From the NCBI RefSeq assembly GCF_010994275.1, contig NZ_WMCD01000003.1:124001-188000 (forward strand): a stretch of 64,000 nucleotides of DNA. Direction: 5' to 3'. Position 1 is the first letter of the stretch. The number at the start of each line of letters is the position of its first letter. The notes under the pieces are model-generated. The model saw only the letters and a list, made by a program, of their open reading frames with translations. It did no database searches and was not told the DNA's origin. This stretch comes from Cyclobacterium jeungdonense. Lineage in GTDB: Bacteria; Bacteroidota; Bacteroidia; Cytophagales; Cyclobacteriaceae. Of the stretch, positions 27,907 through 37,188 are shown piece by piece. Made by a program: the position numbers and the translations under genes.

Positions 27907-29385
27907 ATGAATACGACCACTAACTTCGTTCTCAGGGGATTTCTTTTAATTGCTTTAGTAGGGTGCCATTCCTTTGCGAATGCCCAAAACCCGGAACCTT
28001 TGGAGACTTCTTTACTGGAAAAGGCATATGAGCACTTCAAAGAATCCCAACTTACGGAACGCCGTTTTGGCTACGATAAAATTTCACCCTTAATCGAATC
28101 CAGGTCCGATGTTTTTCAGCAACAAGTACTTGGAAAATCGGTGGAGGGGAGGCCACTCCACGCGCTAACTTACGGCAGTGGTCCTATCCCTGTATTACTA
28201 TGGTCTCAAATGCACGGAGACGAAAGCACGGCTACCATGGCCCTATTTGATTTGCTTAATTTTTTGGAAGGCTCGGAGGCGGATGATTTTGCAGCTATTC
28301 GGAAGGTCCTTCAGGAAAATTTAACCATTCGCTTTATTCCCATGGTTAACCCGGATGGAGCGGAACGGTTTCAAAGAAGAAATGCACTGCACATAGACCT
28401 TAACCGGGATGCCATCCGGCAAAGTAGCCCGGAGGCCATTATTTTGAAAGCGGCGCGAGATGATTTCGAACCAGCGTTTGGCTTTAATCTGCACGATCAA
28501 AACGCCTACTACAACGCATCAGGAACTTCCAATCCGGCGACCATTTCGGTATTGGCTCCAGCTTATAATGAAGCACGGGAGGTAAACGAAGGCAGGGAAG
28601 AAGCGATGAAAGTAATTGTGGGTATGAATCGGGTATTGCAGGAAGAAATTCCGGGAAATGTAGGCAAATACAACGACTCATTTGAGCCTAGGGCTTTTGG
28701 CGACAATTTTCAGAAGTGGGGCACCAGCACCATCTTAATCGAATCGGGAGCCTATCCCAATGACCCGGAAAAGCAATACATCCGAAAGCTGAATTTTATG
28801 ATTATCCTAAATGCGCTTTATGAAATCGCCACTGGGATTTATGATAACCATGAAGCTTCGGCTTACCAAGCCATCCCGGACAATGCTTCCCGTTTGATGG
28901 ATTTGCTTATAAAAAACGTCCGTTCGGAAACCAATGGGTACGCTTATGTAACGGATATCGGGATTCGGAGAAGTGTGCGCTATCAGAATGGGGCACGTTA
29001 CGAACATGGGGAAGTAGAGGACTGGGGCGACTTGTCGATTTATTATGGTTATGAGGAACTGGATGCTGAAGGAATGACCGTAGCGAAAGGAAAGGTATGG
29101 GGCAAGGAAGTCGCGCTAGAGGAAATTAGTAAGGATGAAGTCATGGGCCTGCTTCGGGAAGGGTATTTAGCGATTAAGACTCCGGAAGAAAACAAAGGAA
29201 TGGTACATGATTTACCAATTCTGATTTTGACTGGAGACCAACTGCCAGATTTGGAACCATCGCTGTCCAATGCGCCCAATTTCTTTCTTAAAAATGACAA
29301 CGAATTCCTGTATGCAGTAATAAATGGAAACCTAGTAGACCTGCAAAGCCCAGGAAATAAATCGTTTAAACAACGTGTGCAATAG
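27907..29385 (+). CDS. Secreted M14-family zinc carboxypeptidase
   Basis: 492 residues with a signal peptide (about 1-27). The zinc site is HGDES (H103, E106) with the third ligand in FNLHDQN (H196); the substrate Arg region NPDGAERFQRRNALHIDLNRD is also typical. The general-base Glu is probably in LIESGAYPND. The C-terminal 170 residues are an extra domain. M14 enzymes remove C-terminal residues from peptides or murein peptides. The dipeptide epimerase lies divergently upstream, which supports, without proving, a role in peptide turnover. Confidence 0.9.
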   Translation: MNTTTNFVLRGFLLIALVGCHSFANAQNPEPLETSLLEKAYEHFKESQLTERRFGYDKISPLIESRSDVFQQQVLGKSVEGRPLHALTYGSGPIPVLLWSQMHGDESTATMALFDLLNFLEGSEADDFAAIRKVLQENLTIRFIPMVNPDGAERFQRRNALHIDLNRDAIRQSSPEAIILKAARDDFEPAFGFNLHDQNAYYNASGTSNPATISVLAPAYNEAREVNEGREEAMKVIVGMNRVLQEEIPGNVGKYNDSFEPRAFGDNFQKWGTSTILIESGAYPNDPEKQYIRKLNFMIILNALYEIATGIYDNHEASAYQAIPDNASRLMDLLIKNVRSETNGYAYVTDIGIRRSVRYQNGARYEHGEVEDWGDLSIYYGYEELDAEGMTVAKGKVWGKEVALEEISKDEVMGLLREGYLAIKTPEENKGMVHDLPILILTGDQLPDLEPSLSNAPNFFLKNDNEFLYAVINGNLVDLQSPGNKSFKQRVQ

Positions 29386-29512
29386 GAGATTTACCGGTTT
29401 AAGACGTTTAATTGCTTCTTTTACGGATGAGCTTGATATTGGTATCAATGGTCGAATATTGTATTTGTACGGAAAAATCATTAAAATCAAATTTCTTTTA
29501 CTGTAAAACACA

Positions 29513-30253
29513 ATGAACCCTATGCAGAATAAATCTTCCATTGAAGACATACGAAAAAGATTTGATCAGGATGTGGACCGGTTTTCCAATTTGGATACCG
29601 GACAGGAAGCCACCATGGATGCACCTTTATCCATGGAACTAATCGCAAATGCGGTTGTGGTAACCAACCCTCAGGCAAAGTCCATGTTAGATATTGGTTC
29701 AGGAGCGGGAAACCTTTCCCTGAAGATCCTGCAATACCTTCCCCAAGTAGACTGTGACTTACTGGATTTGAGTCAACCCATGCTAAACAAAGCCTACGAT
29801 CGGGTAAGCTGGGCAACCACGGGGAAAGTAGATACCATCCAATCGGACATCCGTGATGCGCAGTTGACCGAAAATAAGTACGACATCATCGTAGCTGCTG
29901 CTGTTTTGCATCATCTCAGAGGAGTTTCCGATTGGGAACATGTGTTTGAGAAGATATTCAAGCTGCTGGCCCCCGGAGGATCGTTTTGGATTTCCGACCT
30001 GGTATCCCATGACGACGCGAAAATGCAGGAAATGATGTGGAATCGGTATGCCCGATACCTGGAGTCCATAGGAGGCCTGGATTATAGAAAGAAGGTATTC
30101 GACTACATAGAAAAAGAGGACAGTCCCCGTTCCCTGCCCTTTCAATTGGATTTGATGAAAAAAGTAGGCTTCACGCAATTGGAAGTATTGCACAAAAACT
30201 GCTGTTTTGCCGCTTTTGGGGGCAAAAAGCCGCTGGATAATCTGGCCGGATAA
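29513..30253 (+). CDS. Class I SAM-dependent methyltransferase
   Basis: 246 residues with motif I MLDIGSGAGNLS (about 60-71), an acidic end of strand 2 (CDLLDLSQPML), and YDIIVAAAVLHHL before the post-motif. It transfers a methyl group from S-adenosylmethionine to an unknown acceptor. Its stop is 6 bp from the converging radA stop. An alternative start is Met3 (29519). Confidence 0.88.
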   Translation: MNPMQNKSSIEDIRKRFDQDVDRFSNLDTGQEATMDAPLSMELIANAVVVTNPQAKSMLDIGSGAGNLSLKILQYLPQVDCDLLDLSQPMLNKAYDRVSWATTGKVDTIQSDIRDAQLTENKYDIIVAAAVLHHLRGVSDWEHVFEKIFKLLAPGGSFWISDLVSHDDAKMQEMMWNRYARYLESIGGLDYRKKVFDYIEKEDSPRSLPFQLDLMKKVGFTQLEVLHKNCCFAAFGGKKPLDNLAG

Positions 30254-30259
30254 CTCCGG

Positions 30260-31636
30260 TTAGACAAAAAGTTGCTGATACATCTCTTCCAGTCGGGTGA
30301 CAGGCACTATTTCCAGGTTAAACTTGTCCGTATCCAATGATTTGAGACCGTATCGGGACAACATGATTTTTTTGAAACCCATTTTTGCCGCTTCTGCAAT
30401 GCGGCTTTCGATGCGATTAACCGCCCGGATTTCTCCCCCCAGACCAATTTCACCTGCAAAACAAATACGCGGGTCAATGGGGCTGTCCTCGTAGGAAGAT
30501 ATCAGGGAAGCACATACTGAGAGATCGAGGCCCGGGTCATCCACCCGCAGGCCGCCGGCCACATTGAGAAAAACATCTTGCTGTCCCAGCCGCATGCCAC
30601 CGCGTTTTTCCAGCACGGCGAGGAGCATGTTGAGCCTTTTGGCATCGTGGCCGGTACTGCTCCGCTGAGGAGTGCCGTAGGTAGCCGGGCTTACCAAGGA
30701 TTGGATTTCAATGAGCAGCGGTCTGTTTCCTTCGAGCATGGCCCCGATGGCAACTCCGTTGAGTTGCTCTTCCCGCTGGGTCATCAGTATTTCGGAGGGG
30801 TTGGTTACCGCTTTGAGGCCGGAAGCATGCATCTCGTATATTCCCAACTCGTTGGTAGAACCGAAACGGTTTTTTGAAGTTCGCAGGATACGGTAACTGA
30901 GGTGCCGGTCGCCTTCAAACTGCAAAACCGTATCCACCATGTGTTCCAGAATTTTTGGTCCGGCAATGGCTCCGTCTTTTGTAATATGGCCAATCAGAAA
31001 GACCGGCACCCCGGTTTGTTTGGCAAATTTCATGAGTTCTGCCGTACATTCCCTCACCTGACTGACAGATCCGGCTGCGGATTCAACATATTGGCTGTGC
31101 AGTGTTTGAATGGAATCGATGATCAGAAGCTCTGGTTTTAATAGTTCTACCTGCTGGAAAATTTGCTGGGTGTTGGTCTCAGAAAGAACGAAACAATTGT
31201 CGGACTGATACGCCATCCGTTCGCTACGCATTTTGATCTGGTTATCGCTTTCTTCACCGGACACATACAATACCTTCGTTGAGGCCAGCATGAGGGCTAT
31301 TTGAAGCATCAGAGTGGACTTACCTATGCCCGGTTCGCCCCCAATCAACACCAGAGATCCTGGCACGATGCCTCCTCCCAACACCCGATCCAGTTCGGGA
31401 TCCCGGGTGACCAGACGTGTTTGGGCTTCATAGTCAATTTCATTGAGTCTTTTGGGCTTATTACTTTTTTTGGGAGAAACCGTACCGGATTGCCAGCTTC
31501 CTTTTTGGTTCACTTCTTTTTGGATGACTTCTTCCACATAAGTATTCCATTCCCCACAGGAAGGGCATTTTCCTACCCATTTGGAGCTCTCCACGCCACA
31601 ATTCTGACAAAAAAAAGCGGTTTTTATTTTGGCCAT
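30260..31636 (-). CDS. radA: DNA repair protein RadA
   Basis: 458 residues: an N-terminal zinc finger (CQNCG...CPSCGEW, about 10-31), RecA-like core with Walker A GGEPGIGKST, the RadA motif KNRFG and a Lon-like C-terminal domain. RadA is a branch-migration helicase in recombinational repair. It lies 40 bp after polA on the same strand, so the two repair genes may be co-transcribed. Confidence 0.96.
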   Translation of the reverse strand: MAKIKTAFFCQNCGVESSKWVGKCPSCGEWNTYVEEVIQKEVNQKGSWQSGTVSPKKSNKPKRLNEIDYEAQTRLVTRDPELDRVLGGGIVPGSLVLIGGEPGIGKSTLMLQIALMLASTKVLYVSGEESDNQIKMRSERMAYQSDNCFVLSETNTQQIFQQVELLKPELLIIDSIQTLHSQYVESAAGSVSQVRECTAELMKFAKQTGVPVFLIGHITKDGAIAGPKILEHMVDTVLQFEGDRHLSYRILRTSKNRFGSTNELGIYEMHASGLKAVTNPSEILMTQREEQLNGVAIGAMLEGNRPLLIEIQSLVSPATYGTPQRSSTGHDAKRLNMLLAVLEKRGGMRLGQQDVFLNVAGGLRVDDPGLDLSVCASLISSYEDSPIDPRICFAGEIGLGGEIRAVNRIESRIAEAAKMGFKKIMLSRYGLKSLDTDKFNLEIVPVTRLEEMYQQLFV

Positions 31637-31676
31637 GGTGTTTCGTTTTGCGAATATCGAGTTGTGAAAAGGTTAT

Positions 31677-34481
31677 TCAATGTGCTTCCAGCCAATTGGT
31701 ACCCATTCCTACTTCTACTTCCAATGGAACAGCTAATTGAATAGCTCCTGACATGAGTTTCGGAATTTCTTTTTCCAATAGCGCTACCTCGTCCTTATGT
31801 GCATCAAAAACCAATTCATCGTGGACCTGCAGGATCATCTTGGATTTAAGCTTTTGTTTGACCATCCATTCATGCACCTGAATCATGGCCACTTTGATCA
31901 TGTCGGCAGCAGAACCTTGAATAGGGGCATTGATCGCGTTGCGTTCGGCAAAACCCCGCATAGTGGCATTCCGGCTGTTGATGTCACGCAGATAGCGCCG
32001 TCGCCCCAATATGGTTTCTACAAATTCATTTTTTCGGGCTTTTTCGATGCTTTCATCCATGTAGGCTTTTACTGCCGGGAATTCTTTAAAGTAAGCATCA
32101 ATAATTTCCTTTGCCTCTGATCGGGGGATTTTTAGCCGTTGCGACAAACCGAAGGGAGAGATGCCATAGATAATTCCAAAATTGGCTGTCTTGGCCTTCC
32201 TTCTCATGTCTCCGGTTACCTGATCCAGCGGCACCTGGAAAATTTTGGCGGCCGTGGTGGCATGGATATCCCTTCCCTCTTTAAAGGCTCCAATCATGGA
32301 TTCGTCTTCGGAAAAAGCAGCCATGATTCGCAGCTCAATCTGGCTGTAATCCGCTGCCAGAATCAGATGGTCCTCATCCCTGGGCACAAAAGCCTTCCGG
32401 ATTTCCCGTCCCCTTTCGGTTCGGATGGGAATGTTTTGCAGATTTGGGTTAATGGAGGAGAGCCTGCCTGTTGCAGCCACAAACTGATTATAGGTGGTAT
32501 GGATACGGCCGGTTTTAGGATTTATCAGACCGGGTAGGGCATCTACGTAGGTAGATTTGAGTTTGACCAGTTGCCGGAAGTCCAGAATGGCCTGAGCGAT
32601 TTCGTGTTCGATGGCTAACTTACTGAGCACTTCTTCTCCGGTGGCATACTGCCCAGTTTTCGTTTTTTTGGCCTTGGGGTCAAGTTGCAATTTCACAAAG
32701 AGAATTTCTCCCAGTTGTTTGGGAGAGCTGAGGTTAAATTGCTCACCAGCCAATTCGTATACCTTTTTTTCAATGAGCCTGCTTTCCGTTTCCAGCTCGC
32801 CTGACATTTCCTTGAGGCTTTCGGTGTCTATTTTGACCCCTTCAAATTCCATGGCTGCCAGCACTTCGATCAGAGGGTTTTCTACTTCGTGGAGCAGCTT
32901 TTCCAATTTATTTTCCTTGATAAGCGGGTCCAGCTCTTTTTTAAGTAATAAGGTGATGTCTGCGTCCTCAGCTGCATAGTCTACCACTACTTCGGGATCG
33001 ACATCCCGCATATTGCCCTGGTTTTTACCTTTTTTCCCTATGAGGCTTTCTATGGACACCGGCTTGTAACGAAGGTATTGTTCAGCCATCCAGTCCATCG
33101 AGTGCTTACCTTCAGGCTCTATCAGGTAATGGGCCAACATGGTGTCGTATAGTTTCCCCCTGACCTCTATTCCGTAATTCATAAGTACCAGTATATCGTA
33201 TTTGATATTCTGACCGATTTTCAGAATGTCCTCGGAAGAAAATACAGGCTTTAAAATATCGAGGTAGTTGGTTACAGTATCCTTATCCTCCGGGAAGGGA
33301 ATGTAGTAGGCCTCTCCAGGAAGGTATGCGAAGGAAATTCCCACCAATTCGGCTTCATTGGGATTGATGGAGGTGGTTTCGGTATCAAAACAAATTTCAT
33401 TTTGCAGGAGCAGGTAGCGAACCAGTTCTCCAATGGCTTCCTCTCCTGATACCTGATGGTAATTATGGCTGCGTGTAAAAATGGTGTGCAAGTAATCAGG
33501 AACTTCCACCGGTGGAGCGGGATCTTCCTCCGTTTCCTCGACATCATTCCCTGTAAACAAGCCCAATTGCTCGTTTACTTTAATATTCGGTTTTTTGATA
33601 GCTTCTCCGAAAACCCGCTTGGTTAAAGTCCGGAATTCCAATTCCGCAAAAAGTGCCTTGAGCTTGTCCTCATTTGGAGGCTCATAGGTAAGGGCTTTTT
33701 CATCAAATTCCAGAGGAACCTCCTGCATAATCGTAGCCAACTCCTTGGATAAAAGCCCCTGTTCCGCGAAGTTTTCCACATTTTCTTTTTGCTTTCCTTT
33801 CAGTTGATCGGTGTTTTTGATCAGTTCCTCTATCGACCCAAATTGTTTTAGCAGTTTGACCGCGGTTTTGGCCCCGATTCCTGGGATGCCGGGGATATTA
33901 TCCACCGCATCGCCCATCAGTCCCAACATATCCCGCACCTGGTCGACATTTTCTATGTCCCATTTTTCACAGATTTCCTTTGGCCCCATAACGTCTACGG
34001 CATTTCCCATAAAGGCCGGTTTATAAAGGTAAATATGGTCTTCTACCAGTTGACCGAAATCCTTATCCGGAGTCATCATGTATACTGTGAAGCTGGTCCT
34101 TTCGGCTTTTTTGGCCAGAGTGCCAATAATATCATCTGCTTCGAACCCGTCTAATTCCAGGGTAGGTATATTAAAGGCCTGCACAATCTGTTTAACCCAG
34201 GGAATGGCCACTTCTATGTCTTCGGGTTGTTCCTGTCGGTTAGCTTTATAGGCCTCAAATTGTACGTGCCGGAAAGTGGGGGCATGGGTGTCGAAAACCA
34301 CGGCGATGTGACTGGGTTTCTCTTTTTCCAGAACTTCCAGTAGGGTATTGGTAAATCCCAACATGACGCCTGTATTTAGTCCTTTGCTGTTGATTCTGGG
34401 GTTTTTGCTGAATGCAAAATGCGCCCGGTAAATCAGAGCCATTGCATCCAGAAGAAAAAGCTTTTTGCTGCCTTTAGCCAT
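31677..34481 (-). CDS. polA: DNA polymerase I
   Basis: 934 residues. The 5'-3' exonuclease domain (1 to about 300) has LLDAMALIYRAHFAF, ELDGFEADDIIGTLA and the helix-hairpin-helix GIPGIGAKTA. The 3'-5' exonuclease domain keeps the acidic motif CFDTETTS, so proofreading is probably retained. The polymerase domain has DYSQIELR, the O-helix RRKAKTANFGIIYG and QVHDELVF. It fills gaps in replication and repair. Full length and intact. Confidence 0.97.
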   Translation of the reverse strand: MAKGSKKLFLLDAMALIYRAHFAFSKNPRINSKGLNTGVMLGFTNTLLEVLEKEKPSHIAVVFDTHAPTFRHVQFEAYKANRQEQPEDIEVAIPWVKQIVQAFNIPTLELDGFEADDIIGTLAKKAERTSFTVYMMTPDKDFGQLVEDHIYLYKPAFMGNAVDVMGPKEICEKWDIENVDQVRDMLGLMGDAVDNIPGIPGIGAKTAVKLLKQFGSIEELIKNTDQLKGKQKENVENFAEQGLLSKELATIMQEVPLEFDEKALTYEPPNEDKLKALFAELEFRTLTKRVFGEAIKKPNIKVNEQLGLFTGNDVEETEEDPAPPVEVPDYLHTIFTRSHNYHQVSGEEAIGELVRYLLLQNEICFDTETTSINPNEAELVGISFAYLPGEAYYIPFPEDKDTVTNYLDILKPVFSSEDILKIGQNIKYDILVLMNYGIEVRGKLYDTMLAHYLIEPEGKHSMDWMAEQYLRYKPVSIESLIGKKGKNQGNMRDVDPEVVVDYAAEDADITLLLKKELDPLIKENKLEKLLHEVENPLIEVLAAMEFEGVKIDTESLKEMSGELETESRLIEKKVYELAGEQFNLSSPKQLGEILFVKLQLDPKAKKTKTGQYATGEEVLSKLAIEHEIAQAILDFRQLVKLKSTYVDALPGLINPKTGRIHTTYNQFVAATGRLSSINPNLQNIPIRTERGREIRKAFVPRDEDHLILAADYSQIELRIMAAFSEDESMIGAFKEGRDIHATTAAKIFQVPLDQVTGDMRRKAKTANFGIIYGISPFGLSQRLKIPRSEAKEIIDAYFKEFPAVKAYMDESIEKARKNEFVETILGRRRYLRDINSRNATMRGFAERNAINAPIQGSAADMIKVAMIQVHEWMVKQKLKSKMILQVHDELVFDAHKDEVALLEKEIPKLMSGAIQLAVPLEVEVGMGTNWLEAH

Positions 34482-34978
34482 TTGTTGATCCGGTTTTGAA
34501 GTTTTTGTATGGGATTGTGGAAGATTTTTCCCGCTAAATTCTGCCCAAGTTAATGAATTTTAAGCAATGCATCGGAGCGAAATAGAAAAGAGGTGACGTA
34601 ATTCCCGGCCCAAAAACACGATATCCTCATCCGTAAGTAGCTTAAACCGAAACGGAATAAGTGACACCGAAGCATCAAGAATAATATTCGTAAAAATTGT
34701 CATTTGTCAATGACAATTAATAATTAGAAATGGGAGCTATAAATGACAAAAATGGGGGCCTTTTGCATGCCGGACACGACAATATTTTAGCATTGTTAAG
34801 AAAGAAGGGCGTAAGTAGCGAAATTATTTGTGTATTGTATTCTTTTGGTGTGGATTTCTTCCAATTTCCGTTTTTTTGGTAAGATTATTGGTATATTTCG
34901 AAAAAAGGACCACACCAATTTTTACGATTATTTAAGAAAGAATTTAATTTCATGTTTCACCTTAAATACTTAACTCAA
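34482..34978. other. 497-bp intergenic region with a perfect inverted repeat
   Basis: AATTGTCATT (34695-34704) and AATGACAATT (34709-34718) form a perfect 10-bp inverted repeat with a 4-base spacer, without a following T run long enough to call a terminator; it looks more like an operator or a small hairpin. A 50-codon frame (34730-34882, starting MGAINDKNGGLL) follows 11 bases later; it resembles no family I know and I do not call it a gene. The remainder is AT-rich and should hold the promoters of polA and of the small protein at 34979. Confidence 0.4.
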
Positions 34979-35287
34979 ATGAAAAAGATCGCATACTTTT
35001 TATCCATGCTGATGTTCTTGACAGCCGTAGCTCCAGCAGCCATGGCAAAAAACGGATCAGCAGATAAAGAACCCAGCCCGGAAGAGAAGGCTCGCTTAGA
35101 ACAATTGGATGAGCGGGTTCAGGAAATAAAGGCCATGGATTTCAGGGCCATGGACAAAGAAGAACGTAAAGAAATCCGCAACGAACTGAGGGATATCAAC
35201 AAAGAGGCCAAGGAAATTGGTGGAGGTGTTTATATCTCAGTAGGCGCGCTGATTGTTATTCTGATTTTATTGGTCATTCTGACCTGA
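34979..35287 (+). CDS. Small secreted or membrane protein (102 aa) with C-terminal TM helix
   Basis: Start taken at ATG 34979 (MKKIAYFLSMLMF), giving a signal peptide (cut near AMA-K, residue 22). A highly charged, predicted coiled-coil segment follows (EEKARLEQLDERVQEI, DKEERKEIRNELRDINKEAKEI) and then one transmembrane helix (VGALIVILILLVIL). A gene-specific terminator is at 35295-35327. The layout resembles small envelope proteins common in Cytophagales; function unknown. Confidence 0.75.
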   Translation: MKKIAYFLSMLMFLTAVAPAAMAKNGSADKEPSPEEKARLEQLDERVQEIKAMDFRAMDKEERKEIRNELRDINKEAKEIGGGVYISVGALIVILILLVILT

Positions 35288-35294
35288 TTTGAAC

Positions 35295-35327
35295 CACCCT
35301 CTAATTCCTTTAGGGGATTGGGGGGTG
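35295..35327 (+). terminator. Hairpin terminator after the 102-aa protein
   Basis: A 14-bp stem with G-T pairs (35295-35308 with 35314-35327) and a five-base loop, followed by CATTTCTTT, lies 8 bases after the stop codon. Confidence 0.6.
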
Positions 35328-35338
35328 CATTTCTTTGA

Positions 35339-35797
35339 TCATGGTTGAGATTTTAAATACTTTTTTACTTTTAAGGCTTTCCAGAAGATAATTCCCAGGG
35401 GGATTAACCAAAGCGCTTCGTTGAAAATCACATGAAAACCGAGTCGTTTGTTCCACTCCAGGCTATCCATGTATAGCACCAAAAAACTTACCAGAGAAAA
35501 GGCCTTTCCCAGAATCCCTAACCCCATCAGGTAAATCCAGCTAATGGGGTAAAAAGCGGATAAAAACACGAGCAAGCCTCCTACCATTCCCAGACTGCCA
35601 TAAAAAAGCGTACCGGACCAGCCATCCAGGCTGTTGTCCATGGCCAGCCAATTCAATACAGTGGGGCCAAACCATCTAAAAAAAGCCCCCCATACGATGG
35701 CATAAATACCGGAAAGCAGGAGCAATCCGCGGTGAGGCATGGTGAACATAGGAAAGTCTGGCTGAATGGAAGAGGTCTTCATAAAAGGTATTTGCAA
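35339..35797 (-). CDS. Small polytopic membrane protein, unknown
   Basis: 152 residues with four hydrophobic segments (GLLLLSGIYAIVWGAFFRWF, LGMVGGLLVFLSAFYPI, IYLMGLGILGKAFSLVSFLVLY, EALWLIPLGIIFW) and a lysine-rich tail. Internal Met at 35782 is an alternative start. No family is recognised. A hydrophobic profile of this kind is common in small integral proteins of Bacteroidota. Confidence 0.7.
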   Translation of the reverse strand: MQIPFMKTSSIQPDFPMFTMPHRGLLLLSGIYAIVWGAFFRWFGPTVLNWLAMDNSLDGWSGTLFYGSLGMVGGLLVFLSAFYPISWIYLMGLGILGKAFSLVSFLVLYMDSLEWNKRLGFHVIFNEALWLIPLGIIFWKALKVKKYLKSQP

Positions 35798-35838
35798 GCG
35801 TTAAAGGTTAACTGATTTCCGGCGTTTAATAGCCACTA

Positions 35839-36294
35839 TTAATTTTTTATAGTTTCGGAAAAATACCGAAAACCCCAAAGCATTTCACTAATATAATTGA
35901 CAGGGTGGAATGTTTTCTTTATGGTCTGTGGCACGAATGGTTCGAGAGTTACCCGTATATTCTTGAAACGGTCCTTTTCGACGGTAATGCTGAAACTCAC
36001 CGTTAGTTTAAGTAACTCCTTTGGGAAGAAAAGGCGTTGATGCACCTTAACAGGCGGACTGTGAAACCCAAACTTTTTTTTGCTGGCAGATTGGCTTTCT
36101 ACTGCCATTTCGAAGGAATCCGGACCCAAAGTGAGCACTGATTGACCGGTAAAACGAGGATTGAAAGCATGCTTAAGCCTGATTTTATTTTTTAAAAACG
36201 AATAGCAGACCTCGTGGTTCACTTCTTTTTTTAAGAACAACTGATTTTGAGTGGCAAAAAAGTGCCAAATATTATCAATTCTCTTCAGTTCCAT
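35839..36294 (-). CDS. Hypothetical protein (151 aa)
   Basis: 151 residues, basic, without signal peptide or membrane helix. The sequence has alternating hydrophobic residues typical of beta-strands (SVLTLGPDSFEMAVESQS, LLKLTVSFSITVEKDRFKNIRV). No known motif. Codon use and length suggest a real gene, supported by lack of a better frame on either strand. It lies 41 bp from the four-helix membrane gene downstream. Confidence 0.6.
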   Translation of the reverse strand: MELKRIDNIWHFFATQNQLFLKKEVNHEVCYSFLKNKIRLKHAFNPRFTGQSVLTLGPDSFEMAVESQSASKKKFGFHSPPVKVHQRLFFPKELLKLTVSFSITVEKDRFKNIRVTLEPFVPQTIKKTFHPVNYISEMLWGFRYFSETIKN

Positions 36295-36453
36295 AGCAAG
36301 GTTTTTTGGGTTTTTCCCGATGTTTTAAAGGAATGGGATGGTCCTGTCTCAGTCAATTTAAGGTTATTTTTGGTATTTTCAATGGGTTTTAGGTTAGAGA
36401 CACCTTCAAACTTACTAGCATATTCTTATCTAAGGGGTAACAGGAGTGTGCCA

Positions 36454-37056
36454 TTAGTTGCGTGATGTAATCTTTTTAAAATCCTCAAAGGTTTGTAAAA
36501 ACGCTTGCCTCTCTTTACTGCCTTCGAGCAGTTTTACCCAGACTCCGTTTGCGTTGGCCTGTATGCTGGTTAGATCCGCATCAAGCCATTCGTTTATTTT
36601 TTTTGCATTCTTCAAATGGGTATAGCGATTTCCCTGTACCAATTCCAGCGAATCCTTGGGATGTCCCAGCTCGTCCAAGGCTCTAAAAAGAAGGGGGGAT
36701 TTGTGTGATAGGTCTCCTTTAAGAATAATAAAAGGAATTGCTGTATTTCGGTTTTTCCGAATAATAATTTCTAAATGAATGCCCGATTTAAGGCTATCCG
36801 CATCAACGTCCTCGTGAATGTAGCGATCCACCAGAGGTGTTCGTTTCACCTCATAATCGATTCTTCGAATATTCTTAAAGAAAAGGTATCCGGAATCATT
36901 GATTCCAAACTCTGGGTCATCTCCTGAATTGCTTGCCCGGTATTCGTTGAAGAACGAGAGCAACAAGACCAGGCCCAGGGAGGCTGTCCCGAATATTTTT
37001 AGCAAGCGGTACATTTCCCGGCTCATTTGGTCCTTATTTGGAGGGGTCCTCTTCAT
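36454..37056 (-). CDS. Hypothetical protein with N-terminal membrane anchor
   Basis: 200 residues; one transmembrane helix (IFGTASLGLVLLLSFF, about 20-35) followed by a soluble domain that would face the periplasm (GINDSGYLFFKNIRRIDYEV, HLKNAKKINEWLDADLTSI). No known domain. It is divergent from gltX, with 132 bp between them. Confidence 0.65.
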   Translation of the reverse strand: MKRTPPNKDQMSREMYRLLKIFGTASLGLVLLLSFFNEYRASNSGDDPEFGINDSGYLFFKNIRRIDYEVKRTPLVDRYIHEDVDADSLKSGIHLEIIIRKNRNTAIPFIILKGDLSHKSPLLFRALDELGHPKDSLELVQGNRYTHLKNAKKINEWLDADLTSIQANANGVWVKLLEGSKERQAFLQTFEDFKKITSRN

Positions 37057-37152
37057 CTTCTGTTATAGGTAACCGTATTTTTAGCGGGATGGTTTATCTG
37101 AAAAAGAGCCAAGTCTTCCGAGCATATAGCTCCAAATTCTTTAATAATTGCC

Positions 37153-37160
37153 TATCTTTG
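37153..37160 (+). promoter_or_regulatory. Probable -7 element of the gltX promoter
   Basis: TATCTTTG matches the Bacteroidota TAnnTTTG consensus 28 bases before the gltX start; no clear TTTG -33 element is seen at the right distance. Confidence 0.45.
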
Positions 37161-37188
37161 CCCTCTTAAAAGAAATTGAAGCCAGTCT

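Noticed and set aside
29783..30193. 136-codon minus-strand frame
   Set aside because: It is antisense to the methyltransferase with clear SAM motifs and has no family features.
34730..34882. 50-codon frame after the inverted repeat
   Set aside because: No recognisable domain, unusual aromatic tail (FGVDFFQFPFFW) and no support beyond the open frame; kept only as an observation.
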